Of a DNA stretch of 64,000 nucleotides, positions 1 through 8,600 are shown one piece after another. The stretch covers positions 1,054,001 through 1,118,000 of the forward strand of contig NZ_JAYEES010000001.1 of NCBI RefSeq assembly GCF_034653275.1. Direction: 5' to 3'. The notes below the pieces were generated by a model. It was not told the origin of the DNA. It did no database searches and worked only from the letters and a program-made list of their open reading frames with translations. The translations under genes were made by a program, and so were the position numbers. The stretch comes from Nitrospirillum sp034653275 (GTDB lineage: Bacteria; Pseudomonadota; Alphaproteobacteria; Azospirillales; Azospirillaceae). Positions within the stretch are counted from its first letter, which is position 1, and each line of letters opens with the position of its first letter.

Positions 1-746
1 ACAAATCCGTCGCCCAACAGGGTGTTCCAGTCGGCGCTGCCGGCCAGGCCGGCATTGACCACCGGGCGCGCCGCGTCGGCCAACGCGTCCCCCTCCTTGC
101 CCAGGCCGCCCAGGCCCAGGGCATGCGCCACCTTGATGGCGGAGCGGGTGATGGTGTCGCCGATGACCATGACGGTCACCGTGGCGCCGGACACGATGTC
201 CACCGGCGGCTTGCCCCCGGTGTCGGCCGTCATCTCCGCCACCGTGCGACCGACATAGCCCTGGATGAAATGGTCGATCTTGGCCACGGGAATGCCGACC
301 AGCACGATGGGTTCATGATGGTCCACCAGCTTGGCGCCGGTGATGCGGGCGTTGGCGTCGATGCCGATGAGGATGGAGATGGGGCGGCCGGAATAACCGG
401 CGGCGTTGACCACATCGCTGTTCAGGTAGACGTAGCCCACCACCGTGCCGCCGGCCATCGCCGGAACCACCGGCGGCGCGCCCCGCGCCGGGCCGAAATG
501 ATCGGCGCCGGGGACCAGCGCGCCGGCATCGGCCTGGCCCAGATAGTCCGCCAAGTGGCTGGTGGTGGGCGACGGCGCCGCATGCCCCACACTGCCTACT
601 GCCAGCATCAGGCAGGCCAACAGCACGGCCAAGAGAGCGGGCAATGCCCCTCGCCGCCGCGGGCGGCCGGGCGGGGGGCCAGGGTCCACACGGGCAAGCG
701 GGGGCGCGATCGGCCGAGGCCGATTGGGATGGGCGGAAGACAGCAT
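1..746 (-). CDS. nosR: NosR, nitrous oxide reductase regulator/electron donor (C-terminus off window)
   Basis: NosR is the membrane flavo-iron-sulfur protein needed for nos expression and for electron delivery to periplasmic N2O reductase. Only the N-terminal ~248 residues lie in the window; the gene runs off the left edge, so the membrane and ferredoxin parts are not seen. The start at 746 gives an Arg-rich leader and a hydrophobic signal segment (ALLAVLLACLMLA, about residues 37-49). The exported FMN-binding domain follows, with family-typical stretches GYVYLNSDVVNAAGYSGRPI and KLVDHHEPIVLVGIP, then the flavinylation-type site DIVSGATVTVMV, whose Thr is the expected covalent FMN site. A TTG-N8-CAA box lies 88 bp upstream. 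It follows the ferritin-like gene on the same strand. Identification rests on recalled family motifs and is strong. Confidence 0.9.
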   Translation of the reverse strand, partial: MLSSAHPNRPRPIAPPLARVDPGPPPGRPRRRGALPALLAVLLACLMLAVGSVGHAAPSPTTSHLADYLGQADAGALVPGADHFGPARGAPPVVPAMAGGTVVGYVYLNSDVVNAAGYSGRPISILIGIDANARITGAKLVDHHEPIVLVGIPVAKIDHFIQGYVGRTVAEMTADTGGKPPVDIVSGATVTVMVIGDTITRSAIKVAHALGLGGLGKEGDALADAARPVVNAGLAGSADWNTLLGDGF

Positions 747-833
747 GTCGTTAAAGGCGGTTCTTCGCGGGCGGGGGAACCATTCCGGTTCCGGCTACGG
801 GTTAAGCTTTACCGGGCTGGGACAGGCGCAGCT

Positions 834-847
834 TTGCGCTGTGTCAA
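834..847 (-). promoter_or_regulatory. FNR/NNR-type box upstream of nosR
   Basis: TTGCGCTGTGTCAA matches the TTG-N8-CAA half-site pattern of the FNR/Nnr/Dnr family. It lies in the short gap between the ferritin-like gene and nosR, 88 bp before the nosR start, which fits oxygen- or NO-responsive control of nosR. The spacing to a transcription start is not known. Confidence 0.6.
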
Positions 848-869
848 AAAGAAGTGGTAAAAATGAATG

Positions 870-1616
870 TTATTCAGCGCCGGTTGAGGAATGGTTGCCC
901 AAGAAAACCAACCGTTCGGTGGCGGTTTTCAACAGGGTTTGCGCCAATGCGACGCCGTCCTCGTCCGCCATCCGATCCAGCGCCAGGGAATAGATGTCCA
1001 CGGCACGCTCCGCCGCCGCCACCTTTTGGGTGCCGGTGGTCGCCGCCAGCTCTGCCTCCACCGTGTCGGCCAGGACGCGCAGCCCCGCCGCGTCGTCGGC
1101 TGTGGGCAGAGGGATGAGCGTGCCCCGTTCCTGGTGGTAGGCGTGGCGGCGGGCCCGGCGCAGCTGCGCGCTGTGGCGCAATTCCTCCCGCGCCAGCACC
1201 TCCGCCTGTTGGGCCACCGCCGGGGTGGCGGCGTGGGCCGCGACATAGGCATAGAAGGCGAAGGCCCGTTCCTCATTCAGAACGGCGATGGACAGGGCCT
1301 TGTAGGGGCTGAGGCGGACACTGGCCTCCACCTCGTTCCAAGAGCGGGCAATGTCCGGCGGCAGATGCCATTGGACGGGGGCGGCCACCGGCGCGTGCCC
1401 CAGCAGGCCGTTGGCGCTGCGCAGGACGGCCGCGACGTGATGGCCTTCCTCATCGGCCAAGTTTTGGAACAAGGCGGCGAGGTCAGGCGCCCCCCGTTGC
1501 CGCTCCGCCAGCATCAGATAGCGCCGCACGGCCTCTTCCTCCATGGCCAGGGCAATGGCCAGCAACTCATCCATCGAAGCGATGGCGGCAGCTGGTTCTT
1601 GAGACAGCAGGGGCAT
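870..1616 (-). CDS. Ferritin-like (rubrerythrin-fold) protein in the nos locus
   Basis: A 248-residue soluble protein. Helices carry ExxH-type pairs (MEEEAVRRYLML, DEEGHHVAAVL, NEERAFAFYAY, REELRHSAQL), the usual carboxylate-bridged di-metal arrangement of ferritin-like/rubrerythrin four-helix bundles. No CxxC rubredoxin domain is visible. The start at 1616 (MPLLSQEP) is chosen because frames further upstream run into the neighbouring small gene and read as low-complexity Arg/Pro. It lies between a small Cys/His-tailed gene and nosR on one strand. A role in metal or oxidative-stress handling during denitrification is inferred from context only. Confidence 0.7.
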   Translation of the reverse strand: MPLLSQEPAAAIASMDELLAIALAMEEEAVRRYLMLAERQRGAPDLAALFQNLADEEGHHVAAVLRSANGLLGHAPVAAPVQWHLPPDIARSWNEVEASVRLSPYKALSIAVLNEERAFAFYAYVAAHAATPAVAQQAEVLAREELRHSAQLRRARRHAYHQERGTLIPLPTADDAAGLRVLADTVEAELAATTGTQKVAAAERAVDIYSLALDRMADEDGVALAQTLLKTATERLVFLGNHSSTGAE

Positions 1617-1654
1617 GGCGCGTTTCCCGGGTTGGAATGGGATAGGCAGGGTGG

Positions 1655-1891
1655 TCAGCCGCAGTGGCCGCCGCAGCAAGACCCGCGATGGCGGGCCAGG
1701 AGGCGACCGAAGGCCAAGCTGGCCGTGCGGGCGGGTAGGCGGCAATCCCGCGCCAGCGCCAGCACGTCCTCGGCCGTCCAGTCGGCGGGGCAATCGGTGA
1801 GGGTCAACACCTCGCCATCCGTGGGGATGGCCGGGGCGGTGTGCAGGGTCAGGGTGCCGTCGCGCGCGACGATCAGGGTATGGTCGGTCAT
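1655..1891 (-). CDS. Small protein with Cys/His-rich C-terminal tail
   Basis: A 78-residue soluble protein of unknown function. It starts ATG at 1891 with a weak AGG upstream and ends in a short tail SCCGGHCG, which looks able to bind a soft metal. Another Cys lies mid-protein (LTDCPADW). It sits between tatA-like and ferritin-like genes on the same strand, downstream of the tandem FNR-type boxes, so it is probably co-transcribed with the nos genes. I recognise no family. A copper-handling role is possible because N2O reductase is a copper enzyme, but this is speculation. Confidence 0.55.
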   Translation of the reverse strand: MTDHTLIVARDGTLTLHTAPAIPTDGEVLTLTDCPADWTAEDVLALARDCRLPARTASLAFGRLLARHRGSCCGGHCG

Positions 1892-1946
1892 GGTGTTACC
1901 TGGGGGCGGAAGGATGCGAGGGGGGCTAGGGGCGCCTTGATGGCGA

Positions 1947-2117
1947 TCAGTCCCGGGGCAGGCGGCTGGGGGAGGCGTCCGTTTCCTCCGCCAGGCCGGC
2001 TTTCAGATTGCGGATGCCGATGCCCAGGTCGCCCAACATGCGGGGCAGCCGGTTGCCGAACAGCAGCAGGGTGATCCCCGCCACGATCAGCCAATGCCAA
2101 ATACTGAAGGAGCCCAT
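1947..2117 (-). CDS. tatA: TatA/TatE-like twin-arginine translocase subunit
   Basis: A 56-residue protein with one N-terminal membrane helix (WHWLIVAGITLLLFG), the FG hinge, then the amphipathic helix typical of TatA (LPRMLGDLGIGIRNLKAGL) and a short charged tail. The start at 2117 is the first Met of the recognisable domain; upstream codons belong to the promoter region holding the FNR-type boxes. NosZ is exported folded through the Tat pathway, and dedicated tat genes accompany nos clusters in other bacteria, so this copy is likely devoted to N2O reductase export. Confidence 0.85.
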   Translation of the reverse strand: MGSFSIWHWLIVAGITLLLFGNRLPRMLGDLGIGIRNLKAGLAEETDASPSRLPRD

Positions 2118-2180
2118 GGGGGGCGTCTCCTGCTGTCGATGAAGAGGCAGCCACAGGAGCAGGGGACGGCCAGCACGAAT

Positions 2181-2194
2181 TTGCGCTGGCGCAA
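2181..2194 (-). promoter_or_regulatory. FNR/NNR-type box 1 upstream of tatA
   Basis: TTGCGCTGGCGCAA is a near-perfect palindrome fitting TTG-N8-CAA, centred about 70 bp upstream of the tatA start. With the second box 28 bp away it forms a tandem FNR/Nnr-type promoter for the minus-strand nos genes. Confidence 0.65.
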
Positions 2195-2208
2195 ACAGAC
2201 GGGGGGAT

Positions 2209-2222
2209 TTGACATGGCGCAA
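2209..2222 (-). promoter_or_regulatory. FNR/NNR-type box 2 upstream of tatA
   Basis: TTGACATGGCGCAA fits TTG-N8-CAA. Its centre is 28 bp from the first box, close to an integral number of helical turns (about 2.7), so two dimers could bind near each other. Confidence 0.55.
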
Positions 2223-2301
2223 ACGCGCCCGCGACCACTCACCCGAAAGGCGCCGTTTCGCCAATCGGCGCCTGGGGTCCTAAAGGAAACGGGGCCATGA
2301 A

Positions 2302-2341
2302 CAAAAAATGCGCCTGCCGGCGTTCACCGTGCAGGCGCATT
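2302..2341 (-). terminator. Rho-independent terminator of the kyn operon
   Basis: Perfect 11-bp stem AATGCGCCTGC / GCAGGCGCATT (2307-2317 and 2331-2341) with a 13-nt loop. On the minus strand the stem is followed by a T-rich run (complement of 2303-2308). It lies 30 bp past the kynB stop. Confidence 0.8.
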
Positions 2342-2370
2342 CTTGGTTGCTTGAAAAAGGGCGCCCCTGG

Positions 2371-3015
2371 TCAGGCCGTGGTCGCCGCCGGCAACTCGCG
2401 CAGGATGGCGCGCGCCGGGGCGGCGTCGGCCTGGGACAGCTTGAGGGGCAGGGCGATCAGCTCGTAGTCGCCCTCGGGCACGCCGTCCAGCACCAGCCCT
2501 TCCAGGATGGCCATGCCGTTGCGCCGCACGGCGTTGTGGGCCAGCAGGTCCTTGGACGTCTCGGGATCCAGTGACGGGGCGTCCACGCCGATCAGCCGGA
2601 CGCCATGGGCGGCCAGCAGGTCGATGGTGGCGGCATCCAGCGCGCGGAAGTCGCTGACCCAGCCGTCATGCGGGAAACGCCGGTAGGTGCGCAGCAGGAT
2701 GCGCGGCGGCGCGCCGTCCAGGCGGTCCGCCACCTCCGGCGGCATGACCGGCCCCTCGCCATCCACGACGTGGATCAGGCGGCAGGGCCCCAGGTAGGGG
2801 GCCAGGTCGACGGCGCCGATGGGCAAACCGGCGGCGTCATAGTGCAGGGGGGCGTCGGCGTGGGTGCCGGTATGGGTGGACAGGGTCAGCCGGCTGACAT
2901 TGACGGGGCAGCCCGGCCCCAGGGCCCACACCCGTTCCTCCTGATAGGCGGTGTCGCCGGGCCACACCGGGATGCCGGGGCGGATGGGCTGGGTGATGTC
3001 CCAGATGCGGGTCAT
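2371..3015 (-). CDS. kynB: Kynurenine formamidase (arylformamidase) KynB
   Basis: Hydrolyses N-formylkynurenine to kynurenine and formate, step 2 of the tryptophan-kynurenine pathway. It has 214 residues, the usual KynB length. The cyclase-family metal site STHTGTHADAPLHY (HxGTHxDxPxH) is present, as is the N-terminal WDITQPIRPGIPVWPGD typical of bacterial KynB. Its ATG at 3015 overlaps the kynA stop by four bases (ATGA), indicating translational coupling. It is the last gene of kynU-kynA-kynB and is followed by a hairpin terminator. Confidence 0.93.
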   Translation of the reverse strand: MTRIWDITQPIRPGIPVWPGDTAYQEERVWALGPGCPVNVSRLTLSTHTGTHADAPLHYDAAGLPIGAVDLAPYLGPCRLIHVVDGEGPVMPPEVADRLDGAPPRILLRTYRRFPHDGWVSDFRALDAATIDLLAAHGVRLIGVDAPSLDPETSKDLLAHNAVRRNGMAILEGLVLDGVPEGDYELIALPLKLSQADAAPARAILRELPAATTA

Positions 3016-3863
3016 AGCGCCGTCCTCACGGAAAGCAGTTCGGGGAAGAAGCTGAGGCTCAGCGCCTTGACCAGGTAGCTGACGCCGCCGGTGCCGCCGG
3101 TGCCGGGCTTGAAGCCGATGATACGCTCCACCGTCTTCATGTGGCTGAAGCGCCATTGTTGGAAGCGATATTCCAGATCCACCAGCTTTTCCGCCAGATC
3201 ATACAGCTCCCAATGCCGGTGCGGGTCCTGGTAGACCGCCAGCCAGGCGGCCTGCACCCGGGCGTCCGGCACGTAGGGCTGGGCGAAATCACGTTCCAGC
3301 TTCCCTTGCGGGATGTCGAACCCCCGGCGGGCCAGCAGGCGCAGGGCCTCATCGTACAGGCTGGGGGCGTTCAGGCTCTCTTCCAAGGTCGCGAAGACGG
3401 CCGGTTCGCCCTGGTGCACCGTCATCATGCCGGCATTCTTGTTGCCCAGCAGGAATTCCAGGTGGCGGTATTGATACGACTGGAAGCCGCTGCTCTGCCC
3501 CAGGTGGGGGCGGATCAGGCTGTAGTCCGCCGGCGTCATGGTGGACAGCACCTCCCACGACTGGATCAGCTGCGCCTGGATGCGGCTGACGCGGGCGATC
3601 ATCTTCAGGGCCGGCCCCAGGTCATCCGCCTGGATCTGGCGCAATGCCGCGCGCAGCTCATGCAGCGACAGCTTCATCCAAAGCTCGGACGCCTGGTGGA
3701 TGATGATGAACAGCAGTTCGTCATGCTCGCCGGACCGGGGATGCTGGGCGGCCAGCAACTGCTCCAACCCCAGGTAGCTGCCATAGCTCATGGGCGGGGC
3801 GGTGTGCAGCCCCTCGCCGGACAGGTCGACGGCGGCGATATGGGGGCGGGAAATGTCGGTCAC
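3012..3863 (-). CDS. kynA: Tryptophan 2,3-dioxygenase KynA
   Basis: Heme dioxygenase that opens the indole ring of L-tryptophan to N-formylkynurenine. It has 283 residues, matching the bacterial family. Characteristic segments include MSYGSYLGLEQLL, HDELLFIIIHQASELWMKL, GFQSYQYRHLEFLLGNKN and QQWRFSHMKTVERIIGFKPGTGGTGG. The start is the GTG at 3863, which overlaps the kynU stop (GTGA). The C-terminal stop overlaps the kynB start. The operon order kynU-kynA-kynB and coupled junctions support joint expression. Confidence 0.95.
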   Translation of the reverse strand: MTDISRPHIAAVDLSGEGLHTAPPMSYGSYLGLEQLLAAQHPRSGEHDELLFIIIHQASELWMKLSLHELRAALRQIQADDLGPALKMIARVSRIQAQLIQSWEVLSTMTPADYSLIRPHLGQSSGFQSYQYRHLEFLLGNKNAGMMTVHQGEPAVFATLEESLNAPSLYDEALRLLARRGFDIPQGKLERDFAQPYVPDARVQAAWLAVYQDPHRHWELYDLAEKLVDLEYRFQQWRFSHMKTVERIIGFKPGTGGTGGVSYLVKALSLSFFPELLSVRTAL

Positions 3864-5093
3864 GTCACGGCTCCACGGGTCTGATAGGCGGCATCCTGCC
3901 AGGCGCCGCTGTCCATGATGTCCTTCAGGTGGGCCGCCGCGTCGTAGACGTCGACATAGCGCACATAGAGCGGGGCGAAGCCGAAGCGGATCACATCCGG
4001 GGCGCGGAAGTCGCCGATGACCCCGCGGGCGATCAGCGCCTGCATGATGGCGTAGCCCTCGGGATGGCCGAAGCTGACCTGACTGCCCCGGGCTTTGGCG
4101 TCGCGGGGGGAATGCAGGGTGAACAGCCCCGGGCATTCCTGTTCCACCAGGCGGATGAACAGGTCGCCCAGCGCCATGGACTTGGCGCGCACCGCGTGGC
4201 GATCGGCACGGGCCATGATGCCGACGCCGACTTCCAGCGCCGCCAGCCCCAGGATGGGCGGCGTGCCGCACAGCATGCGCTCGATGCCGGGGGCCGGCGC
4301 ATAGTCGTCGCCGAAGGCGAAGGGGGTGGCATGCCCCATCCAGCCGGAGAGGGGGGAGCGCAATTGCGCCTGGTGGCGCCGGGCCGCGTACAGGAAGGCC
4401 GGCGCCCCCGGGCCGCCGTTCAGGTATTTGTAACCGCAACCGACGGCCAGGTCGGCGTCCGCCGCGTTGAGATCGACATCGATGGCGCCGGCGCTGTGCG
4501 ACAGATCCCACAGGGCCAGCGCCCCGGCGGCATGGGCCTTGGCCGTCAGCCGGGCCATGTCATGGATGCGGCCCGTCTTGTAATGCACCTGGGTCAGCAG
4601 CAGCAGGGCGGTGTCCGCATCAAGGGCCTGTTCGATGCGGTCAGGCTCCACCACCCGCAGTTCGACCCGCTCGCCCAGCAGATCGCGCACGCCCTGCAGG
4701 ATGTAGAGGTCGGTGGGGAAGTTGCCCGGCTCCGTCACGATCACCCGGCGGCCGGGCCGCAGGGCCAGGGCTGCCGTCGCCAGCTTGAACAGGTTGACGG
4801 AGGTGGAGTCCGCCGCGATGACCTCATCCGCCTCCGCCCCGATGAGGGAGGCGATGCCGGCGCCGACGCGCTGGGGCAGGGTGATCCACCCGGCGGTGTT
4901 CCAGCCGCAGATCAGTTCCCCCCCATTCCCGCGCCACCACGTCGGCCAGGCGCTGCCGCGTGGCCTTGGGCAGGGCGCCCAGCGAATTCCCGTCAAGGTA
5001 GATGACGCCGTCGGCGATCTCGAACGCGTCACGGAATTCGGCCAGCGGATCGTCGCGATCCAGTGCGGCGCAGGCGGCGCGGTCCAGGGGCAT
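3860..5093 (-). pseudogene. kynU: Kynureninase KynU, frame broken by a one-base insertion in a G tract
   Basis: PLP enzyme cleaving kynurenine to anthranilate and alanine. The N-terminal ~57 residues (MPLDRAACAALDRDD... IYLDGNSLGALPKAT) read from ATG 5093. The rest (ELICGWNTAGWI onward, including the PLP-lysine region GCGYKYLNGGPGAPAFLY) reads in another frame down to 3860. The switch is at a run of seven C on the plus strand (4918-4924, G7 in the mRNA). With six G the frame would read REWGELICGWN, the family sequence, and give 410 residues, normal kynureninase length. Everything else looks intact, so this is either a sequencing indel or a very recent lesion. It is first in the operon and overlaps kynA. 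Confidence 0.9.
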
Positions 5094-5219
5094 TTCCCGA
5101 GATCTCCTTGAGGTTTCCGTTAGCTGATCATACTGGGTTCGACGGGGAACATTGTCATGAAATGGCTTGTGTTTGCGGGGTATTCAGAACAACGTTCCTC
5201 AAATACAGGAAAAGGAAGA

Positions 5220-5687
5220 ATGATGATGGATGCGATCGACCAGCGCCTGCTGACCATCCTGGAAACCAGCGGGCGCGCGTCCTTCGCCCAGATCGCGGAG
5301 ACGGTGGGCCTGTCCAAGACGCCGTGCTGGAACCGGGTGCAGGCCCTGGAGGACGGCGGCGTGATCACGGGATACCGGGCGGAGCTTGACCGGTCCCGCG
5401 TGGGCCTGCCGCTGCTGGCCTTCGTGGATGTGGCCATCGACCTGGGACGCCACCAGGCGTTCGAGGAGGCCATCGCCCAGGTTCCCGCCGTGCTTGAATG
5501 CCATACCACGGCCGGGCCGTTCGATTACGTCCTGCGGGTGGCCCTGCGGGATGTCGAGGCGCTGGACCAGCTGCTGCGGACGGAGCTGTCGCGCCTGCCG
5601 GGCGTCAAGACCTTTTCCACCCGCATTTGCCTGAAGACGGTCTTCCAGGCACGCCCGCTGATGGCCGCGTTGGGTACCCAGCCCTAA
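5220..5687 (+). CDS. Lrp/AsnC-family regulator, probably KynR
   Basis: A 155-residue one-domain-pair regulator: an N-terminal winged HTH (IDQRLLTILETSGRASFAQIAETVGLSKTPCWNRVQ) and a C-terminal AsnC ligand-binding domain (about residues 65-150). The start is placed at the first of three consecutive-frame ATG codons (5220) behind GGAAG. It diverges from kynU across 126 bp; that gap contains GAAC-AAC-GTTC (5187-5197), a possible operator half. Divergent Lrp-type genes called KynR control kyn operons in other Proteobacteria in response to kynurenine, which is the likely role here. Confidence 0.85.
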   Translation: MMMDAIDQRLLTILETSGRASFAQIAETVGLSKTPCWNRVQALEDGGVITGYRAELDRSRVGLPLLAFVDVAIDLGRHQAFEEAIAQVPAVLECHTTAGPFDYVLRVALRDVEALDQLLRTELSRLPGVKTFSTRICLKTVFQARPLMAALGTQP

Positions 5688-5798
5688 GGGCGGCCTGCCG
5701 TTCCGGAACCTTCTCCCGTTACGGCGGATTGTGGGCCGGCGGGCGTGATCCCCGGACTCACGCCGGTGGACGTCGCCCTTAGCGGAGGCCATGCCGCC

Positions 5799-6110
5799 AT
5801 GGACTACATCGCCCTGTTTTTCGCCGGGGCCTTCCTGTGCAACGGCATTCCCCATCTGGTCGCCGGCCTGCACGGACGCCCGTTTCCCACCCCCTTCGCC
5901 AAGCCGCCCGGCGCCGGCGACAGCCCACCCCTGGTGAATTTCCTGTGGGGCTTCGCCAACATCGTCGCCGGTCTGCTGCTTTGGTCGGTGCGTCCGGTGA
6001 TGGCGGTGCTGACGCCTGATTTCGCGGTGCTGGCGCTGGGCGCGCTGCTGACGGGCGTGTGGCTGACCCTGCACTTCGCCAAGGTCCAGGCCGGAAAGTC
6101 CCTGCCATGA
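5799..6110 (+). CDS. Small inner-membrane protein upstream of glucose dehydrogenase
   Basis: A 103-residue hydrophobic protein with three predicted membrane helices (about residues 3-22, 42-60 and 65-90). The start at 5799 has GGAGG ten bases upstream. Its stop overlaps the gcd ATG (ATGA), so the two are translationally coupled. I know no function; proteins of this type are found as uncharacterised membrane proteins in Proteobacteria. A role with the dehydrogenase is inferred from coupling only. Confidence 0.7.
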   Translation: MDYIALFFAGAFLCNGIPHLVAGLHGRPFPTPFAKPPGAGDSPPLVNFLWGFANIVAGLLLWSVRPVMAVLTPDFAVLALGALLTGVWLTLHFAKVQAGKSLP

Positions 6111-8470
6111 GCCCAGCCTGGGACCGGCGCCTGACCGTGGCCACCGCGGTGCTGGTCGCGCTGTTCGGCCTCTATCTGCTGATCGGGGGCGGCTGGCTGG
6201 TGGCGCTGCGCGGCAGCCCATACTACGCCATCGCCGGTGCCGCGTTGCTGGCTGTCGCTGTTCTGCTATGGCGCCGCCGGGCGGCCGCCTTGTGGCTGCA
6301 TGCAGCCCTGGTGCTGGCCACCATGGCCTGGGCGGTCTGGGAGGTGGGGTTCGATTTCTGGGCCCTGGCCCCGCGCGGGGACGTCCTGGTCCCCCTGGGT
6401 GTCTGGCTGATGCTGCCCTTCATCACCCGCGGGCTGGTGCCGGCGGGAAGGGGGCCGGTCCTGGCGCTGGGCGGGGTGCTGGTCCTGGCCGTGGTGGTGG
6501 TCGGCATCGCCCTGGCGCGCGACCGGCACGCCATCGAGGGAGCGGTGCGGCCCGTGGGACTTGAGCCGTCCGCCCCCGACCAGGCGGCGGCCGATTGGCC
6601 AGCCTATGGCGGCAGCGGCCGGGGCGACCGCTATTCCGACCTGGCCCAGATCACCCCCGGGAATGTCGGGCGCCTCAAGCTGGCCTGGCAGTTCCGCACC
6701 GGCGACCTGCCCGGCCCCAACGACCCCGGCGAGATCACCACCGAGGTGACGCCCCTGAAGGTGGGCGACCTGCTTTACACCTGTTCCCCGCACCAGATCG
6801 TTTTCGCCCTGGACGCCGCCACGGGCGCGCTGCGCTGGAAGTTCGACCCGCAGATCCAGCGCAATCCAGGCTTCCAGCACATGACCTGCCGCGGCGTGGC
6901 CTTCCACCGCACGCGGCCCGGGGCCACGACGGCGGAGGGCGCGCCGGCCCCGGTCGAATGCCCAACCCGCATCTACCTGCCCACCGATGACGGCCGGCTG
7001 TTCGCCCTGGATGGGGAAACGGGCAAGCCCTGCGACGGCTTCGGCGACCACGGCCAGATCGACCTGAAGCGCGGCAGCGAGGTGAAGCAGGTTGGGTTCT
7101 ACCAGGGCACATCCCCGCCGGCGGTGACCGACAAGGTGCTGATCATGGGCGGCGCCGTCATCGACAATTACTCCGGCAAGGTGCCGTCCGGTGTCATCCG
7201 GGGATTCGACGTCTACAGCGGCCGCTTGCTCTGGGCCTTCGACGCCGGCAACCCCGACCCCAACGAGATGCCGTCGGCCACCCATCATTTCACCGCCGGC
7301 AGCCCCAATTCCTGGATCGTGTCGGCGGTGGACGAGGGATTGGGCCTGGTCTATGTGCCGCTGGGCTCGTCCTCGCCCGATATCTGGGGCGGCAACCGCA
7401 CGCCGGCGCAGGAACGCTATGACAGCGCACTGGTGGCGCTGGAAATCGCCTCAGGCAGGCTGCGCTGGTCGTACCAGAACGTGCATCACGATGTCTGGGA
7501 CATGGACGTCCCGGCCCAGCCCAGCCTCGTGGACGTGGCGGCGCCGGCCGGGCCCGTGCCGGCCATCTATGTCCCCGCCAAGACCGGCAACATCTTCGTG
7601 CTGGACCGCCGGGACGGGCACCTGATCGTGCCGGCGCCCGAGGTGCCGGTTCCCCAGGGGCCCGCCCCCGGCGACCGGCTGTCCCCGACGCAGCCGGCCT
7701 CTAGGCTGAGCTTCCGGCCGCGCGACAAGCTGACCGGCGCGCGGATGTGGGGCGGCACGATGTTCGACCAGCTCGCCTGCCGCATCCTGTTCAAGCGCCT
7801 GCGGTATGAGGGGCCGTTCACCCCGCCGTCGCTGCAGGGCACGCTGGTTTTCCCCGGGGATCTCGGCATGTTCGAATGGGGGGGTATCGCCATCGATCCC
7901 CGGCGGCAGGTCGCCATCGCCAACCCCATGTCCATCCCCTTCGTCTCCCGCCTGGTGCCGCGCGGCAAGGACAACCCGGCGGCACCCAACGGCCAGCATC
8001 CGCCGGGAACGGAACTGGGCGTGCAGCCCATGTACGGCACGCCCTTCGGCGCCAGCCTGGGTGTCTTCCTGTCGCCGTTGGGTATCCCTTGCCTGCAGCC
8101 GCCCTGGGGCGAGCTGGCGGCCATCGATCTGCGGACCAACACCGTGGTGTGGCGCCACCGCGTGGGCACCATCCGCGACATGGCGCCCCTGCCGGTGCCC
8201 CTGGAACTGGGCGTGCCCATGCTGGGCGGCCCGCTGGTGACGGCCGGCGGCGTGGTGTTCCTGACCTCCACCATGGACTATGCCATCCGGGCCTTCGACA
8301 TCTCCGACGGCCGGCTGCTGTGGCAGGACCGGCTGCCCGCCGGCGGCCAGTCGACCCCCATGTCCTACGAGCAGGGCGGTCGGCAATACATTGTCACCGT
8401 CGACGGCGGTCACGGTTCCTTTGGCACCAAGATCGGTGACTATGTGCGGGCCTATACCCTCGGGAATTGA
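6107..8470 (+). CDS. gcd: Membrane-bound PQQ-dependent glucose dehydrogenase
   Basis: Oxidises glucose (and other aldoses) to the lactone on the periplasmic face and passes electrons to ubiquinone. It has 787 residues, like E. coli Gcd. Five N-terminal membrane helices (residues about 8-145) anchor an eight-bladed PQQ propeller beginning near WPAYGGSGRGDRYS and VGRLKLAWQFRTGD. The family motif NVHHDVWDMDVPAQPSLVD, the C-terminal blade VVFLTSTMDYAIRAFD and GRQYIVTVDGGHG are present. The start at 6107 overlaps the previous stop by four bases. No pqq biosynthesis genes are in the window. Confidence 0.93.
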   Translation: MSPAWDRRLTVATAVLVALFGLYLLIGGGWLVALRGSPYYAIAGAALLAVAVLLWRRRAAALWLHAALVLATMAWAVWEVGFDFWALAPRGDVLVPLGVWLMLPFITRGLVPAGRGPVLALGGVLVLAVVVVGIALARDRHAIEGAVRPVGLEPSAPDQAAADWPAYGGSGRGDRYSDLAQITPGNVGRLKLAWQFRTGDLPGPNDPGEITTEVTPLKVGDLLYTCSPHQIVFALDAATGALRWKFDPQIQRNPGFQHMTCRGVAFHRTRPGATTAEGAPAPVECPTRIYLPTDDGRLFALDGETGKPCDGFGDHGQIDLKRGSEVKQVGFYQGTSPPAVTDKVLIMGGAVIDNYSGKVPSGVIRGFDVYSGRLLWAFDAGNPDPNEMPSATHHFTAGSPNSWIVSAVDEGLGLVYVPLGSSSPDIWGGNRTPAQERYDSALVALEIASGRLRWSYQNVHHDVWDMDVPAQPSLVDVAAPAGPVPAIYVPAKTGNIFVLDRRDGHLIVPAPEVPVPQGPAPGDRLSPTQPASRLSFRPRDKLTGARMWGGTMFDQLACRILFKRLRYEGPFTPPSLQGTLVFPGDLGMFEWGGIAIDPRRQVAIANPMSIPFVSRLVPRGKDNPAAPNGQHPPGTELGVQPMYGTPFGASLGVFLSPLGIPCLQPPWGELAAIDLRTNTVVWRHRVGTIRDMAPLPVPLELGVPMLGGPLVTAGGVVFLTSTMDYAIRAFDISDGRLLWQDRLPAGGQSTPMSYEQGGRQYIVTVDGGHGSFGTKIGDYVRAYTLGN

Positions 8471-8600
8471 GGGCCGGCGATGGGCATAGTTCCTTTTTCG
8501 TCCTTGCGCGGCATAGCTTGGGCTGCGTTCCTCACAGGGCGCCGGGCGGTGCTCGGCACGCGGTTTCAATGGTTTATAAGAGCGCGCGCGGAAGGTTGGA

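Noticed and set aside
4918..4924. Programmed ribosomal frameshift in kynU
   Set aside because: No known kynureninase uses one and no stimulatory structure is evident; a single-base indel in G7 explains it more simply.
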